A stretch of 64,000 bases of DNA. It comes from VRUE01 sp963715625. Its GTDB lineage: Bacteria; Actinomycetota; Thermoleophilia; Solirubrobacterales; 70-9. The translations under genes and the position numbers were made by a program. Numbering within the stretch: position 1 is the stretch's first letter; each line of letters begins with the position of its first letter. The stretch covers positions 2,294,001 to 2,358,000 of the forward strand of contig OY970260.1 in the NCBI GenBank assembly GCA_963715625.1. Reading direction: 5' to 3'. The notes beneath the pieces are model-generated. The model ran no database searches. It had not been told where the DNA came from and saw nothing but the letters and a program-made list of their open reading frames with translations. Below are positions 25,955 through 34,337 of the stretch, piece after piece.

Positions 25955-26416
25955 TCAGCTCGCCCAGATCTGCTGGCCGATTGACCTGAACTTGCTGACG
26001 GAGAGCTGTCCCCGGACGTTTCGCGCTTTCGACCCCGGTGCCAGGAGGGCCTCCTCCACGGCCTTGCGATCGGCTTCGTAGATCGCCGTGGGGTCGAAGT
26101 TCTCGTCCAAGAGAACGAGAAGCACCGCATCCCATTCCTTGTCGAGGTTGATGGCGCCGAGACGTTGGCCCGGCTTCGATGAGGCGGTAAGGCGCCGGCC
26201 CTTGATCTGTAGGCGTCGGTCTCCGCCCGGGGAGGTGCGTATCGCGTCATAGCCGGTCTGCCGTGCGGGCGACAGCTCAAGGTCCAGAATGCGGGCGGCC
26301 TCATACTCTGCGATCTCCCCGGTGACCCCCAGGGGCTTTCCGGTGAGTTCGTAGTACTCCCGCGCGAGGCTCTTCACTTCGGCCAGGAGCGTGAAGATCC
26401 GCTTCGGTGGCGCCAC
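25955..26416 (-). CDS. DUF6998-like protein, second copy
   Basis: 153 residues from a GTG at 26416. It shares with the gene at 5528 an N-terminal helical part (LLAEVKSLAREYYELTGKPL), the core GYDAIRTSPGGDRRLQIKGR with D and QxK positions of a restriction-endonuclease-like fold, and EWDAVLLVLLDENFDPTAIY. The C-terminus has VRGQLSVSKFRSIGQQIW. It stands alone on the minus strand next to the ATPase/kinase module. The two family copies in the two candidate defence regions suggest a role in nucleic-acid conflict, but none is shown. The open frame extends upstream to 26572 without family-like sequence. Confidence 0.65.
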   Translation of the reverse strand: MAPPKRIFTLLAEVKSLAREYYELTGKPLGVTGEIAEYEAARILDLELSPARQTGYDAIRTSPGGDRRLQIKGRRLTASSKPGQRLGAINLDKEWDAVLLVLLDENFDPTAIYEADRKAVEEALLAPGSKARNVRGQLSVSKFRSIGQQIWAS

Positions 26417-26543
26417 CTCTCGATTATCGCCGAGGCGGTTGCCGTGTGCGTTCGGGGGGCGCGCGACGCTGCTCGTACGGATATGTCTGTGAAGGACGAC
26501 ATCCAAACGATCCAATGCAGAGCTGAAGGCTGGTGAAGGTGAA

Positions 26544-27173
26544 ATGGCAGGGGACGACATCACCTCGTCCATCGACGAGCGACAGACAGAGGTGGCGGAG
26601 CGCGACTGGGGTGGAGTGGAACGCGACCTTGGGACTCACTCCTCTGCCGATGGAGAGGGCGAGTCTCGACGTCTACGGAACACTCGGGATCTCGAAGTCA
26701 CACCTCGGCACAGCCTTCCTTCGCACTTCGTGCGACTTGCCGTCGCGGGTACGCTGCTCGCCCTGGCGATGGCGGTCCTGCTGATCGTCATTCCCGCAGT
26801 GGTGGGAAGCGATCCGGCGGGGCAGTCCGCGCCGTCGAAGGCCAGGCACCGCCCAGCTGCCTCGCCCGACGAAGTGCGGCGGGTCGGCGAGAGACGCCCA
26901 GCGCAACCCGGGCACAGACCGGTCCGGCGTCGGGCACAACGCGAGCGCGACGGAGGGGCGAAGCGAGAAACGCGGGGTCGTCGCGCCGCGCGCCGGTCGA
27001 GCCATTCGGCACGGGTGCAGCCGACTCCGTCGAACGACTCACACGCCTTGGGCGCGCCGGTTGCGCCAGCCCCGCCGCCATCCGTGGAACCCGCACCGCC
27101 TCCGGCCGAGCAACCGCGCGGCGAGGAAGGGCTGGTCGACGGCTCTCGCTCCTCGCCGGAGTTCGGGCTTTAG
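26544..27173 (+). CDS. Single-pass membrane protein ending in PEFGL
   Basis: 209 residues starting at ATG after GAAGGTGAA. It has an acidic cytoplasmic N-terminus of about 60 residues, one transmembrane segment (VRLAVAGTLLALAMAVLLIV) and a long outside part rich in Arg, Ala and Pro, ending in SRSSPEFGL. The ending matches SKPEFGL of the membrane-anchored sigma factor at 19512. No enzyme domain is visible. It is followed 8 bp later by an ArsR-like regulator and may be its co-transcribed partner. Confidence 0.65.
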   Translation: MAGDDITSSIDERQTEVAERDWGGVERDLGTHSSADGEGESRRLRNTRDLEVTPRHSLPSHFVRLAVAGTLLALAMAVLLIVIPAVVGSDPAGQSAPSKARHRPAASPDEVRRVGERRPAQPGHRPVRRRAQRERDGGAKRETRGRRAARRSSHSARVQPTPSNDSHALGAPVAPAPPPSVEPAPPPAEQPRGEEGLVDGSRSSPEFGL

Positions 27174-27181
27174 GCACGGCC

Positions 27182-27661
27182 ATGCGGCGGGGCGCTGACA
27201 GCCGACCTTCGCATCCCTCGCAGCGGCGACCGCGCGAGAGAGGAGATCTCGGGCCGTCGAGGGAGAGGCGCGGCGGCAGGGAGAGCGCAAGGAGCGAGCA
27301 CGGCGAGGTAGGGCGCGTCCCTGCCAACAAAAGCTCCGCGCCCGAGCCGCTGGCGCCGCGGCTCATAGAGCTGACCGCAAAACGACTCTGGGTCGTCGCC
27401 GAGCCCAACCGGATCGCGCTGCTCGACCTGCTTCGCGGCGGCGAGGCCGGGGTCCAAGATCTGGCCGACCACCTCGGTCTTCCCCGTCAGAACGTCTCTC
27501 ACCACCTCGCCCTCCTGTGGCGAGAGAAGATCCTCAGCCGGCGCAGCGAAGGCGCGATGACCCTCTACGCGATCGAGGACTGGAGCGCCTGGTGGGTCAT
27601 CGAACAGATCGCTCGCATGGTGCAGTCCGACTCGGGCGAAGAGGAAGCTTCGGACGAATAG
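27182..27661 (+). CDS. ArsR-family winged-helix regulator
   Basis: 159 residues. After a low-complexity basic N-terminus of about 60 residues comes a winged helix: VVAEPNRIALLDLLRGGEAG, VQDLADHLGLPRQNVSHHLA and LLWREKILSRRSEGAMTLYA. These match ArsR helices 3-5 and wing, with NVSHHLALL as recognition helix. No metal-binding Cys pair is seen. It is located just upstream of a palindrome (27804-27837) and the conjugation operon, so it is the best candidate for controlling transfer. The true start may lie further in, but no alternative ATG or GTG precedes the domain closely. Confidence 0.75.
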   Translation: MRRGADSRPSHPSQRRPRERGDLGPSRERRGGRESARSEHGEVGRVPANKSSAPEPLAPRLIELTAKRLWVVAEPNRIALLDLLRGGEAGVQDLADHLGLPRQNVSHHLALLWREKILSRRSEGAMTLYAIEDWSAWWVIEQIARMVQSDSGEEEASDE

Positions 27662-27803
27662 CCGTAGGCGACGCGAAGGGCGCTTCGTCCTCGCGGTCTC
27701 TCTAGTTCATGTGTGCGTGAGGCGTCTCAACCGACGCGCTGCGCATTCCTGAAGAGCGATATCGCCGAGCCCGATTCGCGCCCCATAGCACACACCTATC
27801 GCC

Positions 27804-27837
27804 AACGCGCAAATGCGCAAATGCGCATTTGCGCGTT
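27804..27837. promoter_or_regulatory. Palindromic operator/oriT candidate upstream of the conjugation operon
   Basis: The arms 27804-27818 (AACGCGCAAATGCGC) and 27823-27837 are exact reverse complements around AAAT. Inside lies a 20-bp perfect palindrome (27815-27834). GCGCAAAT is repeated directly twice. It sits between the ArsR-like gene and the first transfer gene. It could be a regulator-binding site or part of an origin of transfer. Confidence 0.7.
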
Positions 27838-27945
27838 TGTAGCTATTTCGCCCCGGGCGAGTTACCCCTACCCCTGCAAACAAAAACACATGCCCGCCGG
27901 ACCACGGCGACTCGACAGTCACGGTCCGGCGGGTGAAGGAGGCGA

Positions 27946-28800
27946 ATGCAGGTGAGCAAAGGGGTAGGTAGGAAAGCAAGGTCAATCAACTTCGGCGGCA
28001 GGCCGCTGCGCGCGGCGGGCCGCGTGGCGATCTGGGTCGTGATCGGGTTGCTGCTGGTTCGCGGCCTCGGTGCGATCCTGGAGGGGCCGCGGGCGAGCGC
28101 CCCGGCTCCGCATACGGGAGGCGCCCTCGCCGATCCGGCCGGCGCCGCGCTCGCGGTGCGCTTCGCCCGCGCCTACCTCGCCGATCCCTCGCCGCGGGCG
28201 CTCGCTCCCTTCCTCGCCGAAGGGGCGAGAGTGGGGCGCGGGCGTGCGCCTGCCGACCCGGCCGGCGACGTCGCCCAGGCCGAGGTCAGCGCGACCGAAG
28301 ACCTTGGCGGCGGCCGAGCGGTCCTGACCGTCGCCTGCGAGCTCCGTGACGGGCGCATCCTCTACCTGGCCGTCCCGATCTCCCGCTCGAGGGCCGGAGA
28401 GGTGGCGGTGCCGGGTGCGCCCTGGGTGGTCGCGGCGCCGAGCACGGCCGGGGTCGCCGCCGAGCGGCCCCGGCCGATCGCCGGCCCCGACGCGGATGCG
28501 ATCGGAGCGCTGGTTGGGAAGTTCATCCCCGCCTACCTCTCCGCGCGCCGGGCCGGCGAGCTCTCCTACCTGTTGGAGCCGGGCGTGACGATCACGCCGC
28601 TTGCGGCCTCGCTGCGACTGCTCGGGGGCCTGGCGCCGGCCGCGCAGCTGGGAGACGGCGAAGGAAAGCGGCGCACGGTGCTGGCGACGGGCCGCGTCAG
28701 GGACAACGCCAGCGGCGCGGTCTACCGCCTCGCCTACCGGCTGGAGCTGGTGAGGCGCGACCGCTGGTACGTGCGCGCCGTCGAGGGGGCGCTCTCGTGA
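27946..28800 (+). CDS. TcpC/VirB8-like conjugal transfer protein
   Basis: 284 residues. A basic cytoplasmic tail is followed by one membrane anchor near 25-42 (VAIWVVIGLLLVRGLGAIL), then two similar extracytoplasmic NTF2-like domains (AVRFARAYLADPSPRALAPF and KFIPAYLSARRAGELSYLLE). This is the layout of TcpC, the VirB8-type scaffold of Gram-positive conjugation. It is the first gene of a long operon in which nearly every stop overlaps the next start. The following GTG overlaps its stop (GTGA). Confidence 0.75.
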   Translation: MQVSKGVGRKARSINFGGRPLRAAGRVAIWVVIGLLLVRGLGAILEGPRASAPAPHTGGALADPAGAALAVRFARAYLADPSPRALAPFLAEGARVGRGRAPADPAGDVAQAEVSATEDLGGGRAVLTVACELRDGRILYLAVPISRSRAGEVAVPGAPWVVAAPSTAGVAAERPRPIAGPDADAIGALVGKFIPAYLSARRAGELSYLLEPGVTITPLAASLRLLGGLAPAAQLGDGEGKRRTVLATGRVRDNASGAVYRLAYRLELVRRDRWYVRAVEGALS

Positions 28801-29102
28801 GGCGGCGCTCGGTCTTCCTCCTCGCCCTCGCCGCCGCCTTGGCGATCGCCCTGCTCGTGGCCAGCCCGGCGCTGGCGGCCGGCAACGACATCGGCCACAA
28901 CCTCGGCACCCTGCTGCGCCACTACGCCGGGCAGATCTACGGCGGGATCGTCGCCATCGTCGGCCTCGTCTTCCTGCTCAACCGGCGCTTCACCGAGCTG
29001 GCGACCTTCTTCGTCGCCGCCATCTTGGTCGGCTGGCTGGTCTTCAGCCCCGATCAGGTGGCCGACGCGGCTCGCGCGATCGCCAAGCAGGTCCTGCCGT
29101 GA
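28797..29102 (+). CDS. Small TcpD/VirB2-like membrane protein
   Basis: 101 residues from GTG. An N-terminal signal-like hydrophobic segment ends at ALAAGND, followed by two more hydrophobic stretches (YGGIVAIVGLVFLLN and LATFFVAAILVGWLVFS). Size, position after TcpC and the short loop RRFTEL match small integral proteins of Tcp-type systems. A VirB2-like role is possible. The next start overlaps its stop. Confidence 0.6.
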   Translation: MRRRSVFLLALAAALAIALLVASPALAAGNDIGHNLGTLLRHYAGQIYGGIVAIVGLVFLLNRRFTELATFFVAAILVGWLVFSPDQVADAARAIAKQVLP

Positions 29103-29800
29103 GTTCCGGGCGCGAGCCGATCCGCTCCTACCAGCGCATCTTCAGGCCCGAGCGGCGGATCTACCAGGTCGAGGGCCACGCCCTGCCGGTCCCCGGCGGC
29201 GTGCCCCTGCGCTGGCTCGCCTACACCGCCGCCGCGCTCCTCGCGGTCCTCGCCCTCGGCTCGCGCTCGGCGTCGGTCGCTCTCCTCTGCGGCCTCGCCG
29301 CCGCCTGTGCGGGCGGCCTGCTCGGCGACCGCCGAGCAGCCGTGCTGGCCGCCGTCGCCGCGGCGGCCGGAGCATGGGTTTCGGGCCTTCTGCTCGGCCT
29401 GCTCGAGTGGCCGCTGCGCCTGGTGGTGCTCCCGGCGGCGGTAGGCACCCTGGCCACCCAGGCGGCCCCCGACGGTCGGCGCGCCGACCGCTTCGCTCTC
29501 TCCTGGCTGGCGCTGCGTCTGGCGCCGCGGCGCCGCTCGCTGGGCCGGGCGGTGCCCTCCGCCGGTGCGCGGCCGAGCTTCGGAGGCCTCCTCTGGGTGG
29601 CGCCCGACGAGCGCTCTCCCGCCCTGCGGCGCGCGCGCCTGCGCGGTCCGGGGACGCTCGCCTTCGCGGTGCCGATCATCCTGCGCCGGGCCGGCCTTCT
29701 GCGCCGCCGCCTCGTGGCGCGGCCCGCCCGCGGCGCCGCGGAAGGAGCCGAAGGGCGGCTCGCGCTGGGCGAGGGCGAGCTGCTGGAGGTGCGGCCGTGA
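29099..29800 (+). CDS. TcpE-like conjugal transfer membrane protein
   Basis: 233 residues from GTG. The opening RSYQRIFRPERRIYQVEGHA followed by two closely spaced transmembrane segments (LAYTAAALLAVLALG and ALLCGLAAACAGGLLG) is typical of TcpE, which places the assembly in the membrane. The C-terminal half is cytoplasmic and basic. It lies directly before the VirB4-type ATPase, the usual Tcp gene order. Confidence 0.7.
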   Translation: MSSGREPIRSYQRIFRPERRIYQVEGHALPVPGGVPLRWLAYTAAALLAVLALGSRSASVALLCGLAAACAGGLLGDRRAAVLAAVAAAAGAWVSGLLLGLLEWPLRLVVLPAAVGTLATQAAPDGRRADRFALSWLALRLAPRRRSLGRAVPSAGARPSFGGLLWVAPDERSPALRRARLRGPGTLAFAVPIILRRAGLLRRRLVARPARGAAEGAEGRLALGEGELLEVRP

Positions 29801-31656
29801 TCCGCTTCCCGTTGCGCTACGCGCGGCGAAACGTGCTGATCGGGCCTGGCGGGGAAGCCGCGGCGCTCTACCGCGCCGAGACCGTCTCCTACCCGTTCCT
29901 GCCGGCGGCGGGGAAGTGGGGGCTGCTGGGTCGCCTGGAGCGCCTCGGGCACCTGGTCGGCGCCGACTTCTCGATCTGGCGCGTCGCCCGCGCCCACCCG
30001 GCCGGGCGCTATGCCGCCGAGCTGGCTCGGGCCGCCGATCCACACCACGCCGACCCCGAGGCCTGGCGCGCCTACCTGAGTGGCCACGAAGCCCGCCTCG
30101 CCGAGCTCGGCTCCTTCGCCCCCGAGATCTACCTCGCGGTCTCGCTCGGCGTGCAGGCGAAGGGTCACCTGCGCTCGCTCGACCGGGCGCGGCGCCGGGT
30201 CGAGGAGATCGCCGGGGTGGGCGCGGCGCGGCCGATCTCCGGCACGGAGCTGCGCGAGCTGGCCGTCGCCGAGCAGCGCTGCTTCGAGCGCCTCTCCTCG
30301 CTGCTCGGCCTGCGTCGCGCGACGACGCGCGAGCTGCAGTGGCTGTTGCGCCGCGCGGCCTGCCGGGGCGTCGCCGAGCCCGAGCTGGAGGCGGCTTGGG
30401 AGCCCGACGCGCTCGTCCTGGCCGACGGTGAGGACGAGCCGAGCTACGAGCCGCTCGAACACGACCTCTGGCGCTGCGCCAACGCGCCGATGTCAGAGGA
30501 CCCCGGCGAGCCGCCCTCGCTGGAGGTCGAGGCTGAGGAGGGCACCTCCTACCAGGCCTTCCTCTGCGCCGGCTCGCTGGCCGAAGAGGCCGCCTTCCCC
30601 GGCGAGGCCGAGCTGCTGCACGCCCCCTTCGAAGAGGTGGGTTTCCCCGCAGACGCGGTCCTGCACGCCCAGTGGGTCGGCAACCGCGAGGCGCTCGGGC
30701 AGGTGCGAAAGCGCATCCTCGACGCCGAGCACGCCTGGCGCGAGCAGGCCGAGGGGGCGCAGACGGGCGCGGGCTGGCAGGCCGAGGAGGACCGCGAGCT
30801 GGCGCGCGAGTTCGAGGCGGTGCTCGCCTCCTCCGCGCACCCGCCGATGCTGCGCGGCTATCTCGGCGTCGCGGTGGGCGCCGCCGACCGCCCCGAGCTG
30901 GAGCGCCGCGTCGAGGCGCTGCGCGAGCGCTTCGGCGAGGTCCGCTTGCACCGCCCACGCGGTTTGCAGCACCGGCTCTTCTTCGACCATCTGCCGCGGG
31001 TCGACGGCGGCTCGGTCCCCGACTACCGCCAGCAGATGACCGTCGAGCAGCTCGGCGCGACGGTCCCGACCGCGACCGCCGAGGTCGGCTCCCCCCAAGG
31101 CACCTACATCGGCCAGATGCCCGCGGCTGCCTCGCGCCCGGTCTTCTACGACCCGACCGAGGCGCCGCGCACCTCCCGCCCCTCGGCGGTGCTGCTCGCC
31201 GGCACACTCGGATCGGGCAAGACGCTCGCCGCTCAGGCGATCGCCTACGCCGCGCAGCGCCGCGGCTCGCTCGTGGTCGACTTCGACCCCAAGCCCGACC
31301 ACAACCTGCAGGGCGTCGCCGAGCTGGAGGGCCAGGTCGAGGTGGTCGAGCTCGACGGCGACCCCCGCCACCGCGGCAAGCTCGACCCGCTGGCGGTCGG
31401 GCTTCCTGAGCTGCGCGAGGAGCTCGCCTCCTCCTACCTCCTGGAGCTCTTGCGCGATCCGCCGCCCTCCTGGGAGAACGCGATCGACCGCGCGGTGCGC
31501 GACGCGGTGCGCGCCGGGGAGCGCAGCCTGATGGGGGTCGTCGCGCGCCTGCGCGAGGGCGAGCCGGGGCCGGCGCGTGAGGCCGGCGAGGCGCTCGAGG
31601 TGCTCTCGGACTTCGGCCTCGCCCGCCTGGGCTTCGCGGCGGAGGGGAGCGCCTGA
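29797..31656 (+). CDS. VirB4/TcpF-like ATPase, N-terminal and Walker A part
   Basis: 619 residues from a GTG overlapping the TcpE stop. The long N-terminal region precedes a P-loop near residue 468 (LLAGTLGSGKTLAAQAI) and VVDFDPKPDHN. The frame ends in GFAAEGSA-stop, where VirB4 proteins normally continue into the second half of the ATPase domain. The Walker B half is encoded by the next frame, whose ATG overlaps this stop as TGATG. The pair is therefore a split VirB4, made either by real gene fission with re-initiation or by loss of one base. VirB4 powers pilus and channel assembly. Confidence 0.75.
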   Translation: MIRFPLRYARRNVLIGPGGEAAALYRAETVSYPFLPAAGKWGLLGRLERLGHLVGADFSIWRVARAHPAGRYAAELARAADPHHADPEAWRAYLSGHEARLAELGSFAPEIYLAVSLGVQAKGHLRSLDRARRRVEEIAGVGAARPISGTELRELAVAEQRCFERLSSLLGLRRATTRELQWLLRRAACRGVAEPELEAAWEPDALVLADGEDEPSYEPLEHDLWRCANAPMSEDPGEPPSLEVEAEEGTSYQAFLCAGSLAEEAAFPGEAELLHAPFEEVGFPADAVLHAQWVGNREALGQVRKRILDAEHAWREQAEGAQTGAGWQAEEDRELAREFEAVLASSAHPPMLRGYLGVAVGAADRPELERRVEALRERFGEVRLHRPRGLQHRLFFDHLPRVDGGSVPDYRQQMTVEQLGATVPTATAEVGSPQGTYIGQMPAAASRPVFYDPTEAPRTSRPSAVLLAGTLGSGKTLAAQAIAYAAQRRGSLVVDFDPKPDHNLQGVAELEGQVEVVELDGDPRHRGKLDPLAVGLPELREELASSYLLELLRDPPPSWENAIDRAVRDAVRAGERSLMGVVARLREGEPGPAREAGEALEVLSDFGLARLGFAAEGSA

Positions 31657-32210
31657 TGGCGGGCGAGACCTCGGTGGTCACGATCCGCACGCCGGGCCTG
31701 TCCCTGCCCGACCCCGGCGCCTCCCGCGAGACCTACACCCGCGCCGAGAGAGTGTCGGTGGCGACGCTCTCCCTGGTCGCGGCACAAGCTCTGCGCCTCG
31801 TCAGCGGCAACCGACAACGACACAAGATCGTGCTGCTGGACGAGGCGTGGTTCCTGCTGGCCTCCACCCAGGGCCGCACCCTGCTGAACCGCCTGGTGCG
31901 GCTCGGGCGGGCGATGAACGCGACGATCCTGCTGGCGACCCAGCGGCTCGCCGACCTCGGCGACCTCTCCGAGCTGGTCGGGGTCTACTTCCTCTTCGGC
32001 CAGGACTCCCAGGCCGAGGCGGAGCGGGCGCTGGCGCTGATCGGACTGGACCCCGCCGACTCGGCGCTGCGCGCGCGGCTGACCGAATACCGCAGGGGCC
32101 TGTGCCTGATGCGCGACCTCGACGGGCGCGTCGGCGAGGTGCAGATCGACCTCGTCTTCCCCTCCTTGCTGGAGGCCCTGGAGACGACGCCGAAGGCGGC
32201 GCGCTCGTGA
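31656..32210 (+). CDS. VirB4/TcpF-like ATPase, C-terminal Walker B part
   Basis: 184 residues. It has KIVLLDEAWFLLASTQGRTL near residue 57 (Walker B with catalytic Glu), then LGRAMNATILLATQRLADLG (sensor/arginine region) and VGVYFLFGQDS. These are the second half of the VirB4 RecA-like domain. The beginning VTIRTPGLSLPD also corresponds to internal VirB4 sequence. It cannot bind ATP alone because its Walker A is in the preceding gene. The start ATG shares its A with the upstream TGA stop. It ends in a GTGA overlap with the VirB6-like gene. Confidence 0.75.
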   Translation: MAGETSVVTIRTPGLSLPDPGASRETYTRAERVSVATLSLVAAQALRLVSGNRQRHKIVLLDEAWFLLASTQGRTLLNRLVRLGRAMNATILLATQRLADLGDLSELVGVYFLFGQDSQAEAERALALIGLDPADSALRARLTEYRRGLCLMRDLDGRVGEVQIDLVFPSLLEALETTPKAARS

Positions 32211-34337
32211 GGCGCGACCGGCACAGCTGGGCGCGCCGGGCGGGAACGGTGCTGGGGCTGAGCCTGCTCCTCGTCGGGCTCGCCCACCCGCTCGCCGGGG
32301 CGGCCAGCGACGTGTGGGGCAACGTCGGCCCCGCCTCGCCGCTGGGCGCGGGCGGCCTCTACGGCCGCTACCCGCTCAGCCACTACGCGCTCGACCAGCA
32401 CTTCGACGCGATCTCGGCCTCGCTCACCGGCGGGGTGGACGCCTCCGGCGTCGCGCCGATGATCGGCTACTTCCTGGCGAGCGTGCTGTGGGCTCTGACC
32501 AGCTTCCTCGCCAACCTGCTGATCGAGCTCTTCGCCTTCGCCTTCAGCCTCGACCTCCTCACCGGCTCGGAGGCGACCGGCGGCTCCGGCGCCCTGGCGC
32601 CGGTCGCGCGGGCGATCCACTCGATCTACGCCAATGTCTTCGGCGCGCCCTGGCTCGTCCTCGCCGTCGCCGTGACGGGGCTGTGGGCGATGTGGAGGGC
32701 GCTGGTGCAGCGCCGCTACGCCGAGACCGCGGGCGCGCTGGGGCTTTCGCTGATCTACGTCGTCGCGGCGCTCTTCTTCGTCGCCCAGCCGGCGAAGACG
32801 ATCGGAACGGCTTCGGCCTGGACGAACAAGATGTCGCAGTCGTTTTTGGCGGTCGCCTCTCACGGCGAGCCCTCGGGCGGCGCGCGGGCGCGCGACGGGG
32901 CCGCCCAGCAGCTCTTCGACCTGCTCGTCTTCCGGCCCTGGGTCGTGCTCGAGTTCGGCGGCACCGAGCACTGCGCCCGCGCCAGCACGGGCGACGAGGA
33001 CTCCGACCCCGAACTCGGTCGCGGTGCGTCCGCTGTCGGCCGACCCTGGCCGCGACGCGGCGCTCGCCCGCCGCCTGCGGGCGGGCGAGGAGGTGAGCGG
33101 CGACGGCAAGCTCTGCATCAACAACGCCGCCAAGTACGCGCACCGCTTCCTGCGCTTCGGCCCGGGCACCGACGAGCGCGACGCCGAGTACGACGCGCTC
33201 AACCACGGCGACGCCTCGCGGGTCTCGGAGGGCGCGCGCGGCTACCGGCTCGGCGTCGCCGACAAGCCCGCGACCGACGCGATGGAGGAGGGCGGCCAGT
33301 ACCAGCGCCTGCTGGTCGCGATCGTCGTCTTCGTCGGCGAGCTCGGCGCCTTCTGCCTGCTCGGAGCGCTCTCGGTCGGGGTGATCCTCGCCCAGGTGCT
33401 CTTGCTCTTGCTGCTGGCCTTCGCGCCGGTGGCGCTGGTCGCCGCCGCGATCCCCGGCCGTGGGCACAATTTCTTCCGCGGCTGGCTGGAGAAGCTCGCC
33501 GGGTACCTGCTGCGCAAGGCCGCCTATTCGCTGATCCTGGCGATCCTGCTGGCCGTCAACGGCGCCCTGGCCCTCGCCACCTCGGGACTCGGTTGGCTGA
33601 TGTCCTTCGGCCTGCAGGGCCTCTTCTTCTGGGCGGTCTTCCTGCAGCGCCGCACGCTGACCGAGAGCCTCGTAGGGATCGCCACCGGGCCGCGGGCGCC
33701 GGGGCGCGACGGGACGCTGCGCGTCCTCGGCCTCTACTACGGAGCCCGCACCGTGGCGCGCCCGTTGCGCCGCGCCGCCCGCCGGCCGCGCTCCCAAGGC
33801 TCCGCCCCCGAGGGCGGGCGAGGCGGCGGCGGGGGCCGGGGAGCCGGGCCTTCCCCGACTCCCTCCCCGGGGTCCGACCGCCCCGCGCCGACCCGCAACG
33901 CCGTCCCCGGCTCCGGCTCCGGCGCGCCGGAGCGAGCCAAGCGCACAGGGCCGAGCGGCGCGGCCACGCGGGGGAGCCGGACGGGCGACTCCGCATCCCG
34001 AGACGCCGGGTCTGACGGCGGTTCCGCCGGGAAGGCGAACGGGGGCAAGCGTGACCCTCGGCCGGCCGCGGATCGCAAGGGGCGGGGAGAGGAGCGCTCG
34101 CCGAAATCCGCGCCCCCGGGCGGGCGCGAGGCAGCCAAGCCGGGCGATCGACCTCCGGTCCGGCAGGAGGGGTCGGGCAGCGAGGCCGAGAAGAGCCTCG
34201 GCGAGGAGCTGCGCGCCGATCGGGGGCGTGGCCGCAAGGCGGCCCGGAAGCCACCGGAGAAAGGCCGCCCTGACGGCGGCGAGACCGCGCCGCGTTCCCG
34301 TCGCAGGCGCAAACGCGGGAAAGGCGGTCGCTCGTGA
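32207..34337 (+). CDS. VirB6/TcpH-like multi-spanning protein, apparent frameshift at 33007-33010
   Basis: The first frame from GTG 32207 has a signal-like segment, then several membrane spans (LASVLWALTSFLANLLIELF, LVLAVAVTGLWAMWRALV, LGLSLIYVVAALFFVA) and reaches EHCARASTGDEDSDP. Sequence then continues in the +1 frame: NSVAVRPLSADPGRDAALAR, further spans (LLVAIVVFVGELGAFCLLGA, LLLLLLAFAPVALVAAA) and a long Arg/Gly/Pro-rich charged tail ending at 34337. Removing one C from CCCC restores a protein of about 709 residues. The alternating spans and hydrophilic tail fit the channel subunit of Tcp-type transfer systems. The 5' frame alone would run on to 34015 as non-family sequence. Confidence 0.7.

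Noticed and set aside
29054..31690. 878-codon minus-strand ORF opposite the transfer genes
   Set aside because: Composition is Arg/Pro/Ala only, with no motif. It mirrors the GC-rich third positions of the TcpE-like and VirB4-like genes on the plus strand.
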